A DNA stretch of 64,000 nt from Streblospio benedicti (GCA_019095985.1 CM032666.1:59815437-59879436); one strand, 5' to 3'; positions 9,915 to 20,500 are shown, numbered from the stretch's first letter. A program made the numbers and translations. Notes: a model not told the origin generated them from the letters alone.

Positions 9915-12339
9915 CTGCTGTTTACATAGACGTTTGAAAATTACGTAGTGCGCAGTGCGTAAAAGTTATTGCAGAAATGTACGTTTCACGTTATCATGTG
10001 TACGTTCTCTGTACGCCTGTGTACGTCAGTCACTTACTATTCTAAGAAGGGTGTCATAACAACTTAACCCAAAATATGAGGCAACTATTTCATCATTAAC
10101 GGCTCATTCTGTTTGAGATGGACACTGCTACTACTGAATGAGGTAAATGCGATATAATAAATGGTGCCCGCTGTTGGGGGAGGTACGCCGAAATGTCGCC
10201 CCTCATTGAAAAATCATCTGTCCTTAAGGCAAGCAGATTTTAAATTTTACTTGCCCAGATCCAATTTTCACTTTTCCCAGGCAACCAGGTCATACATGAT
10301 GTCCTTCCTAGTTCTAGTTTCTAAGTGGACTGCAAAAGCTCATCACGGCAGGTGACTTGTTGGTTAGACCCAGCTGAGCAGACCACTGACTCTGGAGACA
10401 GGTTGATGGCTCAGCCTCAGACCCTCCACCAAGTTGGCGGGAAGATTCTACCCCTTGATGTTCACATTAAGGATGTCAACACTCAACAGACAACACTAAC
10501 CATTCTGAGTTGGGCTGGTTGTCACAGCCGATTCCCTATGCACTATTTTGTACATTAGTGTCAGGAGTTGACCTTTACAGCGCTGCTCCAATGGAACCCA
10601 ATTCAAGTCCTTGGCAAGCTATGACAAACTGACTTCCTCTCCAGGTTTTTTTCAACACATCCAGCGACATGCTATTCTGTATTTTTTGCAGTGTCTTTTT
10701 AGTCTGTCCTGTAGTGGGGGTCCCATTCTGTACATGGTTCGTACTCAGCTCAAGATCTCACTAAGCTGAAGTATTCAGTCTTCTTAGTACATCTCACAGT
10801 TCACACACATAAATCATAATCTCTTTCTTTAGATCTATATATGATTTACTCCCTAATTGAAACTATTTTGGTGCAGAGCCATATCCCAGCATCTGATTAG
10901 ATTACTGACCTATGGTCACACTAGAACAGAACTATCTGTATACGTTAGGCTCAGACTTGGTATTTTTAGATTTAGTAGACAAGATCTAGAACTGTATATA
11001 GGAGATCTAGATTATGTAGATCTAGTGTAGAACCTCAGAGAAGAACTGTTAGTCTGTAGACTAGAGTGTAGATCTAGTAAAGGCATCACCTGCTGTTTTG
11101 ACAGCAATCAACGAATACTAATATCCATAGTGCATATGGGTAGCAAGTGTCTATTAATTGATACTTCATTAAAAAATAATCATATCTGACATGTAAATAG
11201 ACTAACTATCTTCATGATACTTGTTCAAATTGTGTTTATATTCGTGAATCGAGAATAGTATTCAGCGTTTACGTTGGCGCAAGTAATTTCTGTAAGAATA
11301 TTGATCATCTGTGGTTCACTACTGCATGCGTACGTCGACGTAACGTTTTGGACGTTATGTGTGCACAGTGGAGAGATGACGTATCTTTGTAGGCGAATGG
11401 TGAACCTTGCTGCCGATTTCTCCCGCTTGAAATCGAGTGGAGCATCCGCAAATGTATTTTTCTCAACACAGGAATAGGTCAATGTTTAGCAAGATTTGGG
11501 AGCTTATGAAACTACGTAATTCAGAATAAAAATTCATACACACATGTAAAATTTACTACTGAATCCGATTTTATACAAAATAGATGTTTACTTGCAACAT
11601 TTTTGAGTAAAAACGTTTTTAAACAGGAGCTCTTTCTTCCCGACACCGGCAGTAGTTGACACCATATTCTTATTCGTTTTCAAAGAAACACACGCTATAC
11701 GGATATTTATTTCCTTTCGTATGACTGTTGCCATTCACATTATCTGTGTTCTGACGTTTGAATTGCCATCAAATATCCAATTTAGAAGACACAAACCAAG
11801 TATCTGTGTGCCGTGCGAGCAGCAGGTTATACTGTATTTCTTATTGCCTTGATACTGAATATCGACGTACGATGCTGGATTTTGAACGTTGAAATGACGT
11901 ACCAGCCTAAAAACGGCAACATTTCAGCGAGTGGGGCCAAAATAATAGACTATTGTCGACTAGTTTTCTAATCTTGATGTTCCAATAACTTCTATTTGAA
12001 ATATTTAACCATACACATTTCTACAAATAATTGATATCATTCAAATTGCAACAGATTTGCTGATTCAGTTTTATTATTTTCTTCACCATTCTCGATAAAT
12101 ATGACCCGTTTGTTTGGGCTCCTAAGCATTGACGCAAATGGACACCAGGCCGAATTATCGCCCGGAATAACTTTTATGTACTACAGTAGTACATTTTTTC
12201 ACCACCAGATGGCTTGTCCTGTGCGGCTAAGATGGCCATAGTTTCCTGTCATGGCATTTTCTAGGCCTAATGCACATGGTAAAGTAACTTATGACCCCAT
12301 CATGTGACAATATGAGCCAATCAACTGCCCAGACCAAAA
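9915..12339. other. Gene-poor stretch with weak open frames
   Basis: The open frames at 10161-10355, 10325-10558 (plus), 11225-11482 (minus) and 11274-11477 (plus) overlap or lack recognisable domains, so I do not call them genes. AGATCT/AGATCTA motifs are unusually dense at 10975-11080. TACGT-rich sequence occurs near 9985-10030 and 11330-11345. No RNA gene was identified. Confidence 0.35.
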
Positions 12340-12430
12340 AATTGGTCTAGCCGAACCAAACATTGGCTGTTTATTCCCAGACCCTCCTGACGGAAATAAG
12401 TATGGGAAGGGTCTGGGTTGACCGAGACTA
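12340..12430 (-). mobile_element. Miniature inverted-repeat element remnant, TAGTCTCGG family
   Basis: The minus-strand end reads TAGTCTCGGTCAACCCAGAC (from 12430 downward), matching the terminal sequence of the element at 16442-16516 and of the 7.4-8.0 kb array. The arms CCCAGACCCT (12376-12385) and AGGGTCTGGG (12408-12417) form a hairpin. The opposite end is decayed, so its left boundary is approximate. Confidence 0.5.
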
Positions 12431-12954
12431 AGCAGTCACTTCCGTGTGAAAGCTTAAATTTATGATACATCTTTTAACTTGTAAACTCTTCTAAAGTATT
12501 CTTTTAATAGCGTTTTATTATTTTCCTCTGTGGTGTTTCACAGTAATTTGAATTGTTTAAATTGTCAAATTGGGCAAAGCACTAACAAGAAATTGATATA
12601 AAAAACAACCATATTTAGAAAGCATCAGAAGCAGTGAACAGTAGCACCGGCATAGGCCGTCTGCTGTTGAGGTATAAACTTAGAATAGTATACGGATAGT
12701 ACACTGGATTTATGGGTAAAAACAATGAACATACATCACTGATAAAATTTGGCACATTTCCCAATTTTTGTCACTGCATACATTTAGAAAACAAAAAACA
12801 AACCCAATATCAAAGTTCCATGGAAAACTATAACCAATCCCCAAGCTACCAAACATGGATCAGAGTCTGGATGCAAACTCGCCAAAGAAATTGCATACAC
12901 TTTATCTAGATTCCAATTACACCATGCAGTAGAACAGGAACAAAGACTGTTGAA

Positions 12955-13012
12955 CACAAGAATACAAAATAATACAAAAGAGACAAATGACAAAACACCA
13001 AAAGTAGCATGC
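12955..13012. repeat. Paralogous segment flanking the 13017 insertion
   Basis: AGAGACAAATGACAAAACACC followed by AAAAGTAGCATG matches 13550-13590 (AGAGACAAATGGCAATACACC, CAAGTAGCACG). The match resumes on the other side of the insertion (CTTCTACTTACATAATG against ATTCTACTTACAAAATG). The 13.55-kb copy is therefore the pre-insertion form of this site. Confidence 0.8.
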
Positions 13013-13016
13013 TTCT

Positions 13017-13171
13017 CATAGGCAGATCCAGAGTGGGGGGGGGCGCTGCGCGCCCCCTTTTCCCACCAAAATACTTCATTTTCATAGGGTTTTTCATAAA
13101 ATCCCAAAGTGCGCCCCCCCCTTTTCCTTAAGTGCGCCCCCCTCTTTTCCAAAAACCTGGATCTGCCTATG
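13017..13171. mobile_element. 155-bp miniature inverted-repeat transposable element with target duplication
   Basis: Perfect 15-bp terminal inverted repeats are seen: CATAGGCAGATCCAG at 13017-13031 and its complement at 13157-13171. A 5-bp direct repeat CTTCT flanks both sides (13012-13016 and 13172-13176). The related segment at 13540-13600 lacks the insertion. The interior is G/C-rich, with a nine-G run and repeated AGTGCGCCCCCC motifs. It is too small to code for anything and must be mobilised in trans, probably by a hAT-like transposase given the 5-bp duplication. A related end is present at 17262. Confidence 0.9.
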
Positions 13172-13176
13172 CTTCT

Positions 13177-13540
13177 ACTTACATAATGGCGGCGGCGGCA
13201 GCAGCAGCAGTCTGCGGCAGCATTGGGTCATTGAACTCTGAAGGCAATGTACAAACTATAAAGATATTAGAAATAAATACTATGACACTGTTATGGGGAA
13301 ATGTCCGGAATTCAATGACATAATAGAAATAACTAGATTTAAATTTCTTGTTTCTGCTGGATGGAGAGAAACTGTGGCCTAATTCATAATGTGGATGCCT
13401 GGGATATAGTCAATATACGTATCAAATTTTCGCGTTGTATTTCTACATGATCAATAATTAAACCTACAGTGAGAAGTAGGACCAGGGTATGCTTTATTAG
13501 TGCTATTTACACAAGATTATTTACATTGAAAAAGTAAATA
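13177..13540. other. GCN microsatellite and possible exon edge, otherwise non-coding
   Basis: A GCG/GCA run (13190-13217) could encode seven alanines on the plus strand after an ATG. On the minus strand the same DNA runs into ATTAT|GTAAGT, a consensus donor. I cannot tell which, if either, is used. The duplicate at 13590 keeps the donor-like GTAAGT but not the alanine run. Confidence 0.3.
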
Positions 13541-13599
13541 AAAAATGACAAAAAGAGACAAATGGCAATACACCACAAGTAGCACGATTCTACTTACAA

Positions 13600-14331
13600 A
13601 ATGTCAACAAAACAATTATGGTTCCAGGGCTCTACGTTACCATTTAAATCCACTAGTCCGTAGGACAAGTAAAGGTCTAAGTTTACTTGTCCAACAACCA
13701 AATGCACTTGTCCACATAAAACGTTGTGGATGTTGATGAAAAGTATAAGTATACCCGTACATATGTGTATTATAATAATATTTGTGCAAAATGTTCTTAT
13801 TATTCAGAACCTTTCAATATTTGAATGAAGAAATTTATTACTGTGGTAGGTTTCAGAAATGAGTAAACTCGATTTTGCTTGTATACCGAAATATATGTGA
13901 ACGACCAGTACCTTTCTCTTGGGACTTAATATCGTAGCCTTATTTCATCTGCTTACCCGCATCGTTAGAGGCATCCTCGACCATTGCAGAAGCAGAGGCC
14001 CCATGATCACAGATTTCTGGCATAGTTATGTTTCTATCTGCAGATGAAGGCTGTTTCTTGGCTGAATATTATATCTGAATATAAATGAATGAATATATGA
14101 ATAAATGAATGAATACAAATCAATCAATCAATCAATAAATAAATAGATAAATAAATAAATAGATGAATAAATAAATAATGAATATATGAATAAATGAATG
14201 CTGAATATAAATCGCTATCTTTTCCAGTTCCAGCTCATATCCTTGTTTCGAGTCTGGCAATCATCTTCATGACATCTGCTTCTGTCTGTTTTAGTTCTAC
14301 TTTGCTTTCATGAGTCTTCGGAGACACGATT
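13600..14331. other. Non-coding stretch with simple repeats
   Basis: No gene was recognised. 13645-13715 repeats CACTTGTCC/GGACAAGT motifs in both orientations, a likely small element remnant. A long (AAAT/AATG)n tract occupies 14088-14200. Confidence 0.4.
14088..14200. repeat. Compound tetranucleotide microsatellite
   Basis: The tract is made of AATG, AATC and AAAT units (ATGAATGAATAT, AATCAATCAATC, AAATAAATAGAT) with interruptions. Confidence 0.9.
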
Positions 14332-14611
14332 TTATCCAAACTGTCCCCATTCACGGCGTTCAATCTGTTCGTAACGTTCGTGTGGGAACGTAATCTTCAT
14401 GTGGAATTCCCGTAACGTACGTGTGGAGATGCACACATTGGACAAGTCAACCAAGGAAAAATCGTTTTTTTCAACATATTGCAAGAAGGCACTGAAACTA
14501 AGGTAAGGTCCATGCACAATGGGAATATCTGCCCTTTCAAAATCTGTAATCCTTACCTGGTGACATGGTCCAGTATTCTCTATTATCTCTGGACAAGTTT
14601 GGAACCGAGCT
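14332..14611 (-). CDS. Unassigned exon-like reading frame
   Basis: The minus strand is open from about 14611 to a stop at 14332-14334 (~92 codons). It includes the segments DFERADIPIVHGPYLSFSAF, YVEKNDFSLVDLSNV and FHMKITFPHERYEQIERREW. A donor-like CACCAG|GTAAGG sits inside it near 14556, so the true exon may end there. The FPHERYEQIERR segment recurs, in opposite orientation, at 16128-16203 and in damaged form near 15795-15835, which argues that it was once coding. I do not recognise the family. Confidence 0.4.
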
Positions 14612-15671
14612 CAATTTTGACTAAAGTGACCAAGTAAAATGTAAACTTTATATAAAGCAGATGTTTACTCTGTTCTCAAACGTGCCAGGAAGACATCTGA
14701 TGTAATACAGTTTGTTATACCACTAAGCCGTGGCAAATGGATCATTTGAAAGTGATGTTTATCGTCACTTTTCAAAGCAACCACTGAGTTACTACGTTTT
14801 ATTGATCTTCGTGTGGAGGGCAACTCATGTTACGTGTGTATTAGATATCATATAGTATAGTGTGCATATATTTTGCTTTGCTGCACTGTAAACCAGATTA
14901 ATACAGAGCTATATTTAACCTAAAGTAGATAATCAATATATAGATCTACTGTACATTAATTAGCCCATGCAACAGTCTAATACCGTGTGTTGCATTCTCT
15001 GTCATAGCTAGAGCAGAGAATCAATATAGATCTACGTACCTTATGCATTACACTACCCACAGCAAAAGTCTTATATCATCTGCATGATCTGCTGCTTTCT
15101 ATCACTCAACCCTGGCAAGTATTTTCACCAGTGTCTAATAAGCCACCAGTGAAGCTTTTATCTGTTAAGTTTTAATTTATGTGCTTAGACATTTGTTACT
15201 TAAACAATTTTACTACCTACTACTACATGTACTATAACATGTGGAGACGTTTTCTTATTCAAAAAATTATTTTCCGGTCCTGGCGTAGGGGTTTAAAAAT
15301 TCTATACAAAAAATGTATGAGGTATGGCGTCCAGGGGCTTAAATAGTGTTGAAAATACAATACAATTAAATTTTGCTTGGGAAGTTAGTGTTTTTCCAGC
15401 TTTATCAATTGCAAAGAAACTGCAATATACACACGAATGTCGAGTTGCCCCAAAATTGTTTACACACGAAATCGAGTTGCTTACAAGAGTTTTAATTTTC
15501 TTAGATTTAGCAGCTTTTTCACTTACAAATCAAACTTTGTCTGTAATATGAGAAGGTGCCAGTCCAGTTTGTTTTACGAAATGTTCATAACACATAGATT
15601 CAACATAAACATAGCTTTTTGCCTTGAGTGCTAACAGTGATCAAGTGTTTGTCTTATCAAATAATTTTCCG
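14612..15671. other. Non-coding stretch
   Basis: No domain is recognised in the short frames at 15324-15551 and 15437-15634. No repeats stand out. Confidence 0.35.
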
Positions 15672-16390
15672 TCTCAATGAGGACATATTTTTAGATTCTG
15701 AAAAAAACAGGAGGTTTTAATCATTGTGAAGTAGTCCACCCTTTTGTTGATTTATCCGTCGCCACCTTATTTCCACAAACATAACACAGAATGCGTTCCA
15801 ACGAATTACGAACAGATTGAACGCCGTGCATTGACCACAAGCCGTGACATAGAATGTCGTGTACTTTGGGTCAAACTTTTTTTCCTCTGACTGAAAACCG
15901 TGTTTCAGTTGGTTATCCTTCTGGCATTGATTTTTTGTTCTACATGCTTATATCCACTTGTTGCGCTATTTCGCGGTCAATAAATTGTCACTGATTCATT
16001 AATATTTCAAATCTCAATGAGGACATATTTTTGTAGTGCATGGACTGAAATTTTAATCATTGTGAAGTAGATAACTTTCACCCTTCGAGTACAAAATGGC
16101 GAGCGCTACATCCGTCGCCACCTTATTTCCACACGTACGTTACGGACTTCCACATGAAGAATGCGTTCCCACACGAACGTTACGAACAGATTGAACGCCG
16201 TGCCATTGACCACAAGCCGTGACATATTTGGAATGTCGTGTACAAACTCTGGGTCAAACTTCTGCTTTCTTCTGACTGAAAACCGTGTTTCATATCCTTC
16301 TGGCATTGATTTTTTTGTTCTACATGCTTATATCCACTTGTTGCGCTATTTCGCGGTCAATAAATTGTCACTTATTCATTAATATTTCAC
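15672..16390 (+). repeat. Direct duplication, two ~340-bp copies
   Basis: Copy A (15672-16010) and copy B (16012-16390) share TCTCAATGAGGACATATTTTT, ATCCGTCGCCACCTTATTTCC, AACAGATTGAACGCCGTG and GCGGTCAATAAATTGTCACT in the same order. Copy B keeps a 75-bp block (16128-16203) related to the exon at 14332-14611 in inverted orientation. Copy A has several small indels there. Two near-identical motifs, CACACGTACGTTACG and CACACGAACGTTACG, lie 26 bp apart inside that block. Confidence 0.8.
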
Positions 16391-16441
16391 TTTTTATCAT
16401 GAATTCATATATTCGCAGTTTTCAAAAATTTGTTTATGAAA

Positions 16442-16516
16442 TAGTCTCGATCAACCCGACTCTGTAATGGCGGCGCTCATTTCATATGCAATACAGAGTC
16501 TGGTTGAACGAGGCTA
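16442..16516. mobile_element. 75-bp miniature element with 9-bp target duplication
   Basis: The terminal inverted repeats start TAGTCTCGATCAACC and, on the other strand, TAGCCTCGTTCAACC, and continue as matching arms for about 28 bp. A 9-bp direct repeat TTTATGAAA flanks both ends (16433-16441 and 16517-16525). A 9-bp duplication suggests a Mutator-like or Merlin-like mobilising enzyme, which is inference. Related ends occur at 7506, 7743, 7949 and 12430. Confidence 0.85.
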
Positions 16517-16578
16517 TTTATGAAAACGTCCAACACACTGACGTCATTACGTCGTGGTTGCTAGGATACAGGACAGAG

Positions 16579-16691
16579 CGTAGATGCTCTCGCCAGCACT
16601 CCGTCAGACGCTAGCAGATCGTCACGTCACTAAAATGTACACATGTGACGGACTGTTAACGTCTGACGGAGTGCTGGCGCGTGCATCTAGT
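16579..16691. repeat. Inverted repeat, ~55-bp arms, next to an assembly gap
   Basis: The left arm begins TAGATGCTCTCGCCAGCACT (16581) and the right arm is its complement, ending GGCGCGTGCATCTA (16690), with about 85% pairing. The arms also share GTCTGACGGAGTGCTGG. It lies 15 bp from the N run and may have caused the assembly break. Confidence 0.8.
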
Positions 16692-16706
16692 AAGGCGAAA
16701 TTCGAA

Positions 16707-16806
16707 NNNNNNNNNNNNNNNNNNNNNNNNNNNNNNNNNNNNNNNNNNNNNNNNNNNNNNNNNNNNNNNNNNNNNNNNNNNNNNNNNNNNNNNNNNNNNN
16801 NNNNNN
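16707..16806. other. Assembly gap of 100 N
   Basis: Exactly 100 N are present, a placeholder of unknown real length. Any open frame crossing it is meaningless. Confidence 1.
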
Positions 16807-17098
16807 TAGCACTTTGTTAGTTGAAATCATGAGTGTTTTTGGATGGACAAGCTATGGATACATTCGTGGAATAGTTTCCATAGTTTCAATGCACAGAGTT
16901 CATCAATCGAAAATTTTATCTTTGACTTTGGAAAAAAAGGTTTTTACTTGAGCATGAATATTAGATATTAGATCTTCTGGCAACATGGATACTATATTAC
17001 TGCCAATACTAGGATTACTGGATAGAATGTGTTGTGATTTTTATGAAGTAGAATAACAATAAAGTAATTTGCTTAATGTTATAAATGATACATCTCTT

Positions 17099-17183
17099 TG
17101 GTCCCCCGTCTCATTGGTTCCCCGTCTCATTGGTCCCTCGTCTCATAAGTCCCCCGTTTCATTGGTCCCCCATTCAATTATTG
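17099..17183 (+). repeat. Minisatellite, ~16-bp unit, five copies
   Basis: GGTCCCCCGTCTCATT is repeated about five times with small changes. A CTG/CTT-rich microsatellite follows at 17213-17248. The flanks on both sides share TTAATGTTATAAATG. Confidence 0.85.
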
Positions 17184-17261
17184 GTACGGTATTAATGTTA
17201 TAAATGTAGTTCCTGCTGCTTCTGCTTCTGCTGTTGCTGCTGCTGTAGGAATGAGTATCAG

Positions 17262-17400
17262 ATGGGCAACACATAGGCAGATCAAGGGGGAGGGTCGCCG
17301 CAGGAGACGTGTGTCCTCCTTTTTCACACTACAAATTCATTTCTATAGTTTTGTTTCATCTCTGCGAACCTCCACACATACAAAATCATGGTCTGGCCTT
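17262..17400 (+). mobile_element. Partial relative of the 13017 miniature element
   Basis: CATAGGCAGATC followed by AAGGGGGAGGG resembles the left end of the element at 13017. No matching right end or target duplication was found, so it is a fragment or a diverged relative. Downstream to about 17905 I see nothing coding. Confidence 0.5.
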
Positions 17401-17905
17401 GGTTTGATCATGGCTGACTACGTTTAAGATAACGTTAATTGTACAGACATTGATTCAAAACCGCTTCGGTTTGAAGTATTGAATTTTTTAGTGACTTACA
17501 ATACTTGGTGCATGCATAAGACTTGGTTGTCCAAGCCCAATAATGTACACAATATTGTGCTAGATTGGACACCACTTTACCCATTTTACTGTTCCTCATC
17601 AGGGCCACCTGACTTGATGGATACTGATCAGGTGATATGAGTGTAAATGCTGTCATATTTTCTCATGAATTTTGTCAAATGAACCTCTGATGATATCCTT
17701 CTACAGCTCCCATGAAGTGCACGCATGGTACAAGCTTAACAATGATTTATTTTTCAACAGTTTATAGATCTACATTGATCAAGTCGTTGACATTAGTAGT
17801 ACTAAAAAGTACTTAGTACTCAGACAGTATCTGGATATCTGACTGGATAATACATTTACATAAAAGTAGATCTACATAGTAAATGGAAGAAAAACAAGAT
17901 GAATG

Positions 17906-18198
17906 TTAATCTGAATCAGAATCATAAATAACTGCCCTTCTGCGTTTTGGAACTGGGGATTTCATTTCAAGTTTAGTGTTAGTTCTATGAAAATGGAAAT
18001 GAAATGTACCACCACTGATTTGAGCATTTGCAAACGGACCACTGACTGAAGAGGAACTTGGTGTTGATTTCATCACTGACATAGCAGATAATACAATAAT
18101 ACATCATCCCAGCCTTCTTCCCTTTCATTCTGATCTCTCAACAATTCTTCAATTTGTGTCTCAAATTTTGAATCCTCTAGATCAAAATCTGCTTCCAT
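17906..18198 (-). pseudogene. Acidic C-terminal coding fragment of the THAP cluster
   Basis: Two overlapping minus-strand frames look coding. The first (18198-18073) begins MEADFDLEDSKFETQIEELL. The second (18082-17906) contains SGGTFHFHFHRTN and ends in basic VPKRRRAVI followed by YDSDSD and a stop. The switch between them in the same short stretch suggests a frameshift in a once-single frame or a missed short intron; the 29 bp between candidate sites are too short for an ordinary intron. The basic plus acidic tail suggests a nuclear protein. It lies downstream of the THAP exon on the same strand and is probably part of the same gene. Confidence 0.45.
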
Positions 18199-18440
18199 TT
18201 TTTAAAATAACTCATACAAAATAAACAACTACAAATTTGAAAAGACTCTGCTATGTATCCATGGAGATGTGTCTCAGGAAAATGTTGGCAAAATATTTGA
18301 AACATATTGAGCAAAAAGTAGTCCGGCAATATGCCACAGTGTGGCGTACAGAATCTTGTACGCACCAGTAGTACGTACCAGTACAGAAGTGTATAACCTA
18401 AACAATATATATGTAATATGGTATAAAATAGTTAATGCAT

Positions 18441-18926
18441 TCAGCGACGAGGGTTTTGAGGGGGCAGATGTCCTTCGTACAAGCCACTGGTTTCTGGATA
18501 GGCTTCTCTCACTGCCCGCAGAACACATGATAACATATTCACGCGTTGCCTTTTCTCAAGCGGCCCCATGCCCACATAACAAGTCTTCTGTACGCCATAT
18601 GACGACGTCGTTTCTGTAGAGGCATCTTGATTTTTCCATAGAAATGTTTGTACTGATTGTATGCACAATCTAGTACATATAGGTTGAGAACCACTGGTTG
18701 AAATCCTGGGTGCTCTGTAATGCACTGCACGCCTGCCAAGTTGGTTAAATGAGCCAACTTCTTCTCCTGGCAGCAATGAAGATTGGCGACTTTTACTATT
18801 CAATGGGGGTAGCGGATATATCATACATTGTATTGCTGCATCATTTTTATCATGTTTATCATGTTTAGTACATGATGTCTGGACAGAGGCATCCTTTTTC
18901 TTTTTCACACACTGTATAGCTATCAA
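18441..18926 (-). CDS. Serine/glutamine-rich linker exon of a THAP-type protein
   Basis: The frame is open on the minus strand to a stop at 18441. A likely acceptor, CTATACAG, lies just upstream, near 18926-18930. It contains KKKKDASVQTSC, NDAAIQCMI, QSVQTFLWKNQ and DASTETTSS. Such spaced D-A-S-V-Q-T-like motifs are common between the THAP finger and the rest of THAP-family proteins in invertebrates. Its end EAYPETSGLYEGHLPPQNPR carries no further recognised domain. It sits between the THAP exon (19040-19400) and the acidic tail (17906-18198) on the same strand. Confidence 0.45.
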   Translation of the reverse strand: MIAIQCVKKKKDASVQTSCTKHDKHDKNDAAIQCMIYPLPPLNSKSRQSSLLPGEEVGSFNQLGRRAVHYRAPRISTSGSQPICTRLCIQSVQTFLWKNQDASTETTSSYGVQKTCYVGMGPLEKRQRVNMLSCVLRAVREAYPETSGLYEGHLPPQNPRR

Positions 18927-18998
18927 AGAAAATAAATCTCTTTTTGATTGCATGTTATTATGGAGTAGATACACAAAGTAAATATATTATTTGACTCA

Positions 18999-19020
18999 AT
19001 ATATATATATATATATATAT
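18999..19020. repeat. (AT)n microsatellite
   Basis: A perfect AT dinucleotide run of about 20 bases lies between the two THAP-cluster exons. Confidence 0.9.
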
Positions 19021-19039
19021 GTTGGTGTGGGTCGTCTAT

Positions 19040-19400
19040 ACTCACATTAATTCATCCATGTTGCAGTGTCGGAACTGCGCCGGGCTTCAATCTTCTCTCG
19101 ACAGGCAAAACTGTTGATAGTTTGGTGTTCACAAACTTATAACTTGCTGGATTGAAATGTTTTGAGCAAATCCTGCTTGCATTATTTGGCATGAAACCCG
19201 GGAATTCAGGTGGCTGTGATGCATTATTAAAATGCAGCCAGTCAGCGTGCAGTAGCGGGTCTTTTGGCAATTTGTGGACTGTAGTTCTGTCTCGAAGCCC
19301 CTGCGACAGTCATAAACGGAGCCGTAAAGCCTCCGGACATTCTTGCCGCATCCATTTGTTGTATCTGAAAGTGCCCGTTTTTCCACAGATTCCACAGAAA
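19040..19400 (-). pseudogene. THAP zinc-finger exon, damaged
   Basis: The minus strand encodes most of a THAP DNA-binding domain (C2CH zinc finger with an AVPT box). KLPKDPLLHADWLHF, RICSKHF and LKPGAVPTL are the expected central, Cys-His and AVPT elements. The N-terminal part, VYDCRRGFETE, is in a different frame, so a one-base shift separates it from KLPKDP. The residue at the first zinc-ligand position looks like Gly instead of Cys (GSVYDC where CSVYGC is usual). A stop follows shortly after the AVPT box, then a donor-like AAT|GTGAGT near 19043. THAP domains occur in host regulators and in P-element/Kolobok-like transposases; I cannot decide which. Confidence 0.65.
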
Positions 19401-19919
19401 TGAAAATATTCCAAGCTAGTGTAGCGTCTAGGCCTAGGAAACACGTGTACCCGAGTACTGAAGTCTAAAGTCTTGGAACAATTTCAATTATTTATTAATT
19501 CTCAAAAATCTGTACAGATATGTATGAGAAAACACATATACATTTCTAATAACAATGAGGCTATTGGCCAAAATTCATATAAAAATTGAAGGAGGTAAAC
19601 TCCAATGACAATCAATAAGTCAAGAATAATACTGAACAGAGTAAAACGTACTTTACAAATGTACTGTACATATCTATAGTAAAAAGTACCATATAATTCA
19701 TGAGATCAGTAGATCTTAAAACCCTCATATATATATTTTGCTACATTAAATATCACCTTTTTATTTGTTGTTGCCATCAAATTGTGAAATTTAAAAGCAT
19801 TTGCTCTTCTATAATAATATTTAGGTATTAACTCTGATCTAAGTTTACATAATATTTCATATTTTATAAGTTCATGGTATTCAGTGATCAAAAGTAAAAT
19901 CTTGCAGCCTTATTTTCAA
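19401..19919. other. Non-coding stretch
   Basis: It is AT-rich, with no gene or repeat I can support. Confidence 0.35.
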
Positions 19920-20500
19920 CTACTCTAGAGAGGGAGCTAAGGCTGTACTTGTTGGAAGTTGGTTGCACAAGATAACAGAAGGGAAGAAGCTGTATTTGTA
20001 GGGATTGACTGATTGCTGGTACACAGGATAGTGATTTCCACTGCTTGTATTACCAGTCAATAAACTGGGAACACGTGAAATTGGAACAGATATTTCTCTA
20101 TGAGTTATTTTGTAAAATATTGTCACTTGGATGGATTCTAATTTTGTAACATGCCTTTCTTGCCATGGACTCCAAATACTATTACTATATTCCAGAACTG
20201 GCCAATAGCAAAATAGCTGCTTTCTTTTAAAGCTCTGGGAACATGGTGTAGATTTCTCTTCAATAAGCCAAGTATTCTGTTTGCTTGTCCACATATCAAT
20301 GTGAGGAGTCCAGGTCATTCTACAATCAATATCTACTCCAATATATGGGTTAACTGTTGTTCTTGTCATATATTTGCCTCCCATTGAGAATGTATTTAAA
20401 AATTTTCCTCTTGTTGGCCAGTGTAACACACATAAAGTTACATTTATCAACACTAAAACTCATGACATGAGCCATCCACACTCAATGCACAACTAGATCT
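19920..20500 (-). mobile_element. LINE reverse transcriptase C-terminal fragment (CR1/Jockey-like)
   Basis: The minus-strand frame contains NPYIGVDIDCRMTWTPHI and VLEYSNSIWSPWQERHVTKL followed by ESIQ. These are the YLGV and LEYASxVWxP...KLExxQ blocks of the region after the RT catalytic domain. Just upstream (20454-20500) FSVDKCNFMCV matches the F-x-x-x-K-C block but in another frame, so the copy is broken by at least one frameshift. The RT catalytic YADD region is absent. It is an old 5'-truncated copy. Confidence 0.85.

Noticed and set aside
10161-10558. Two overlapping plus-strand frames as a gene
   Set aside because: No domain, no convincing splice sites and no codon-level signal by eye.
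12784-13152. 122-codon minus-strand frame
   Set aside because: Its first half is translation of the miniature element at 13017-13171 and the remainder is hydrophobic low-complexity sequence; no domain.
16584-16820. Open frame crossing the first assembly gap
   Set aside because: Most of it is N; the readable part is an arm of the inverted repeat.
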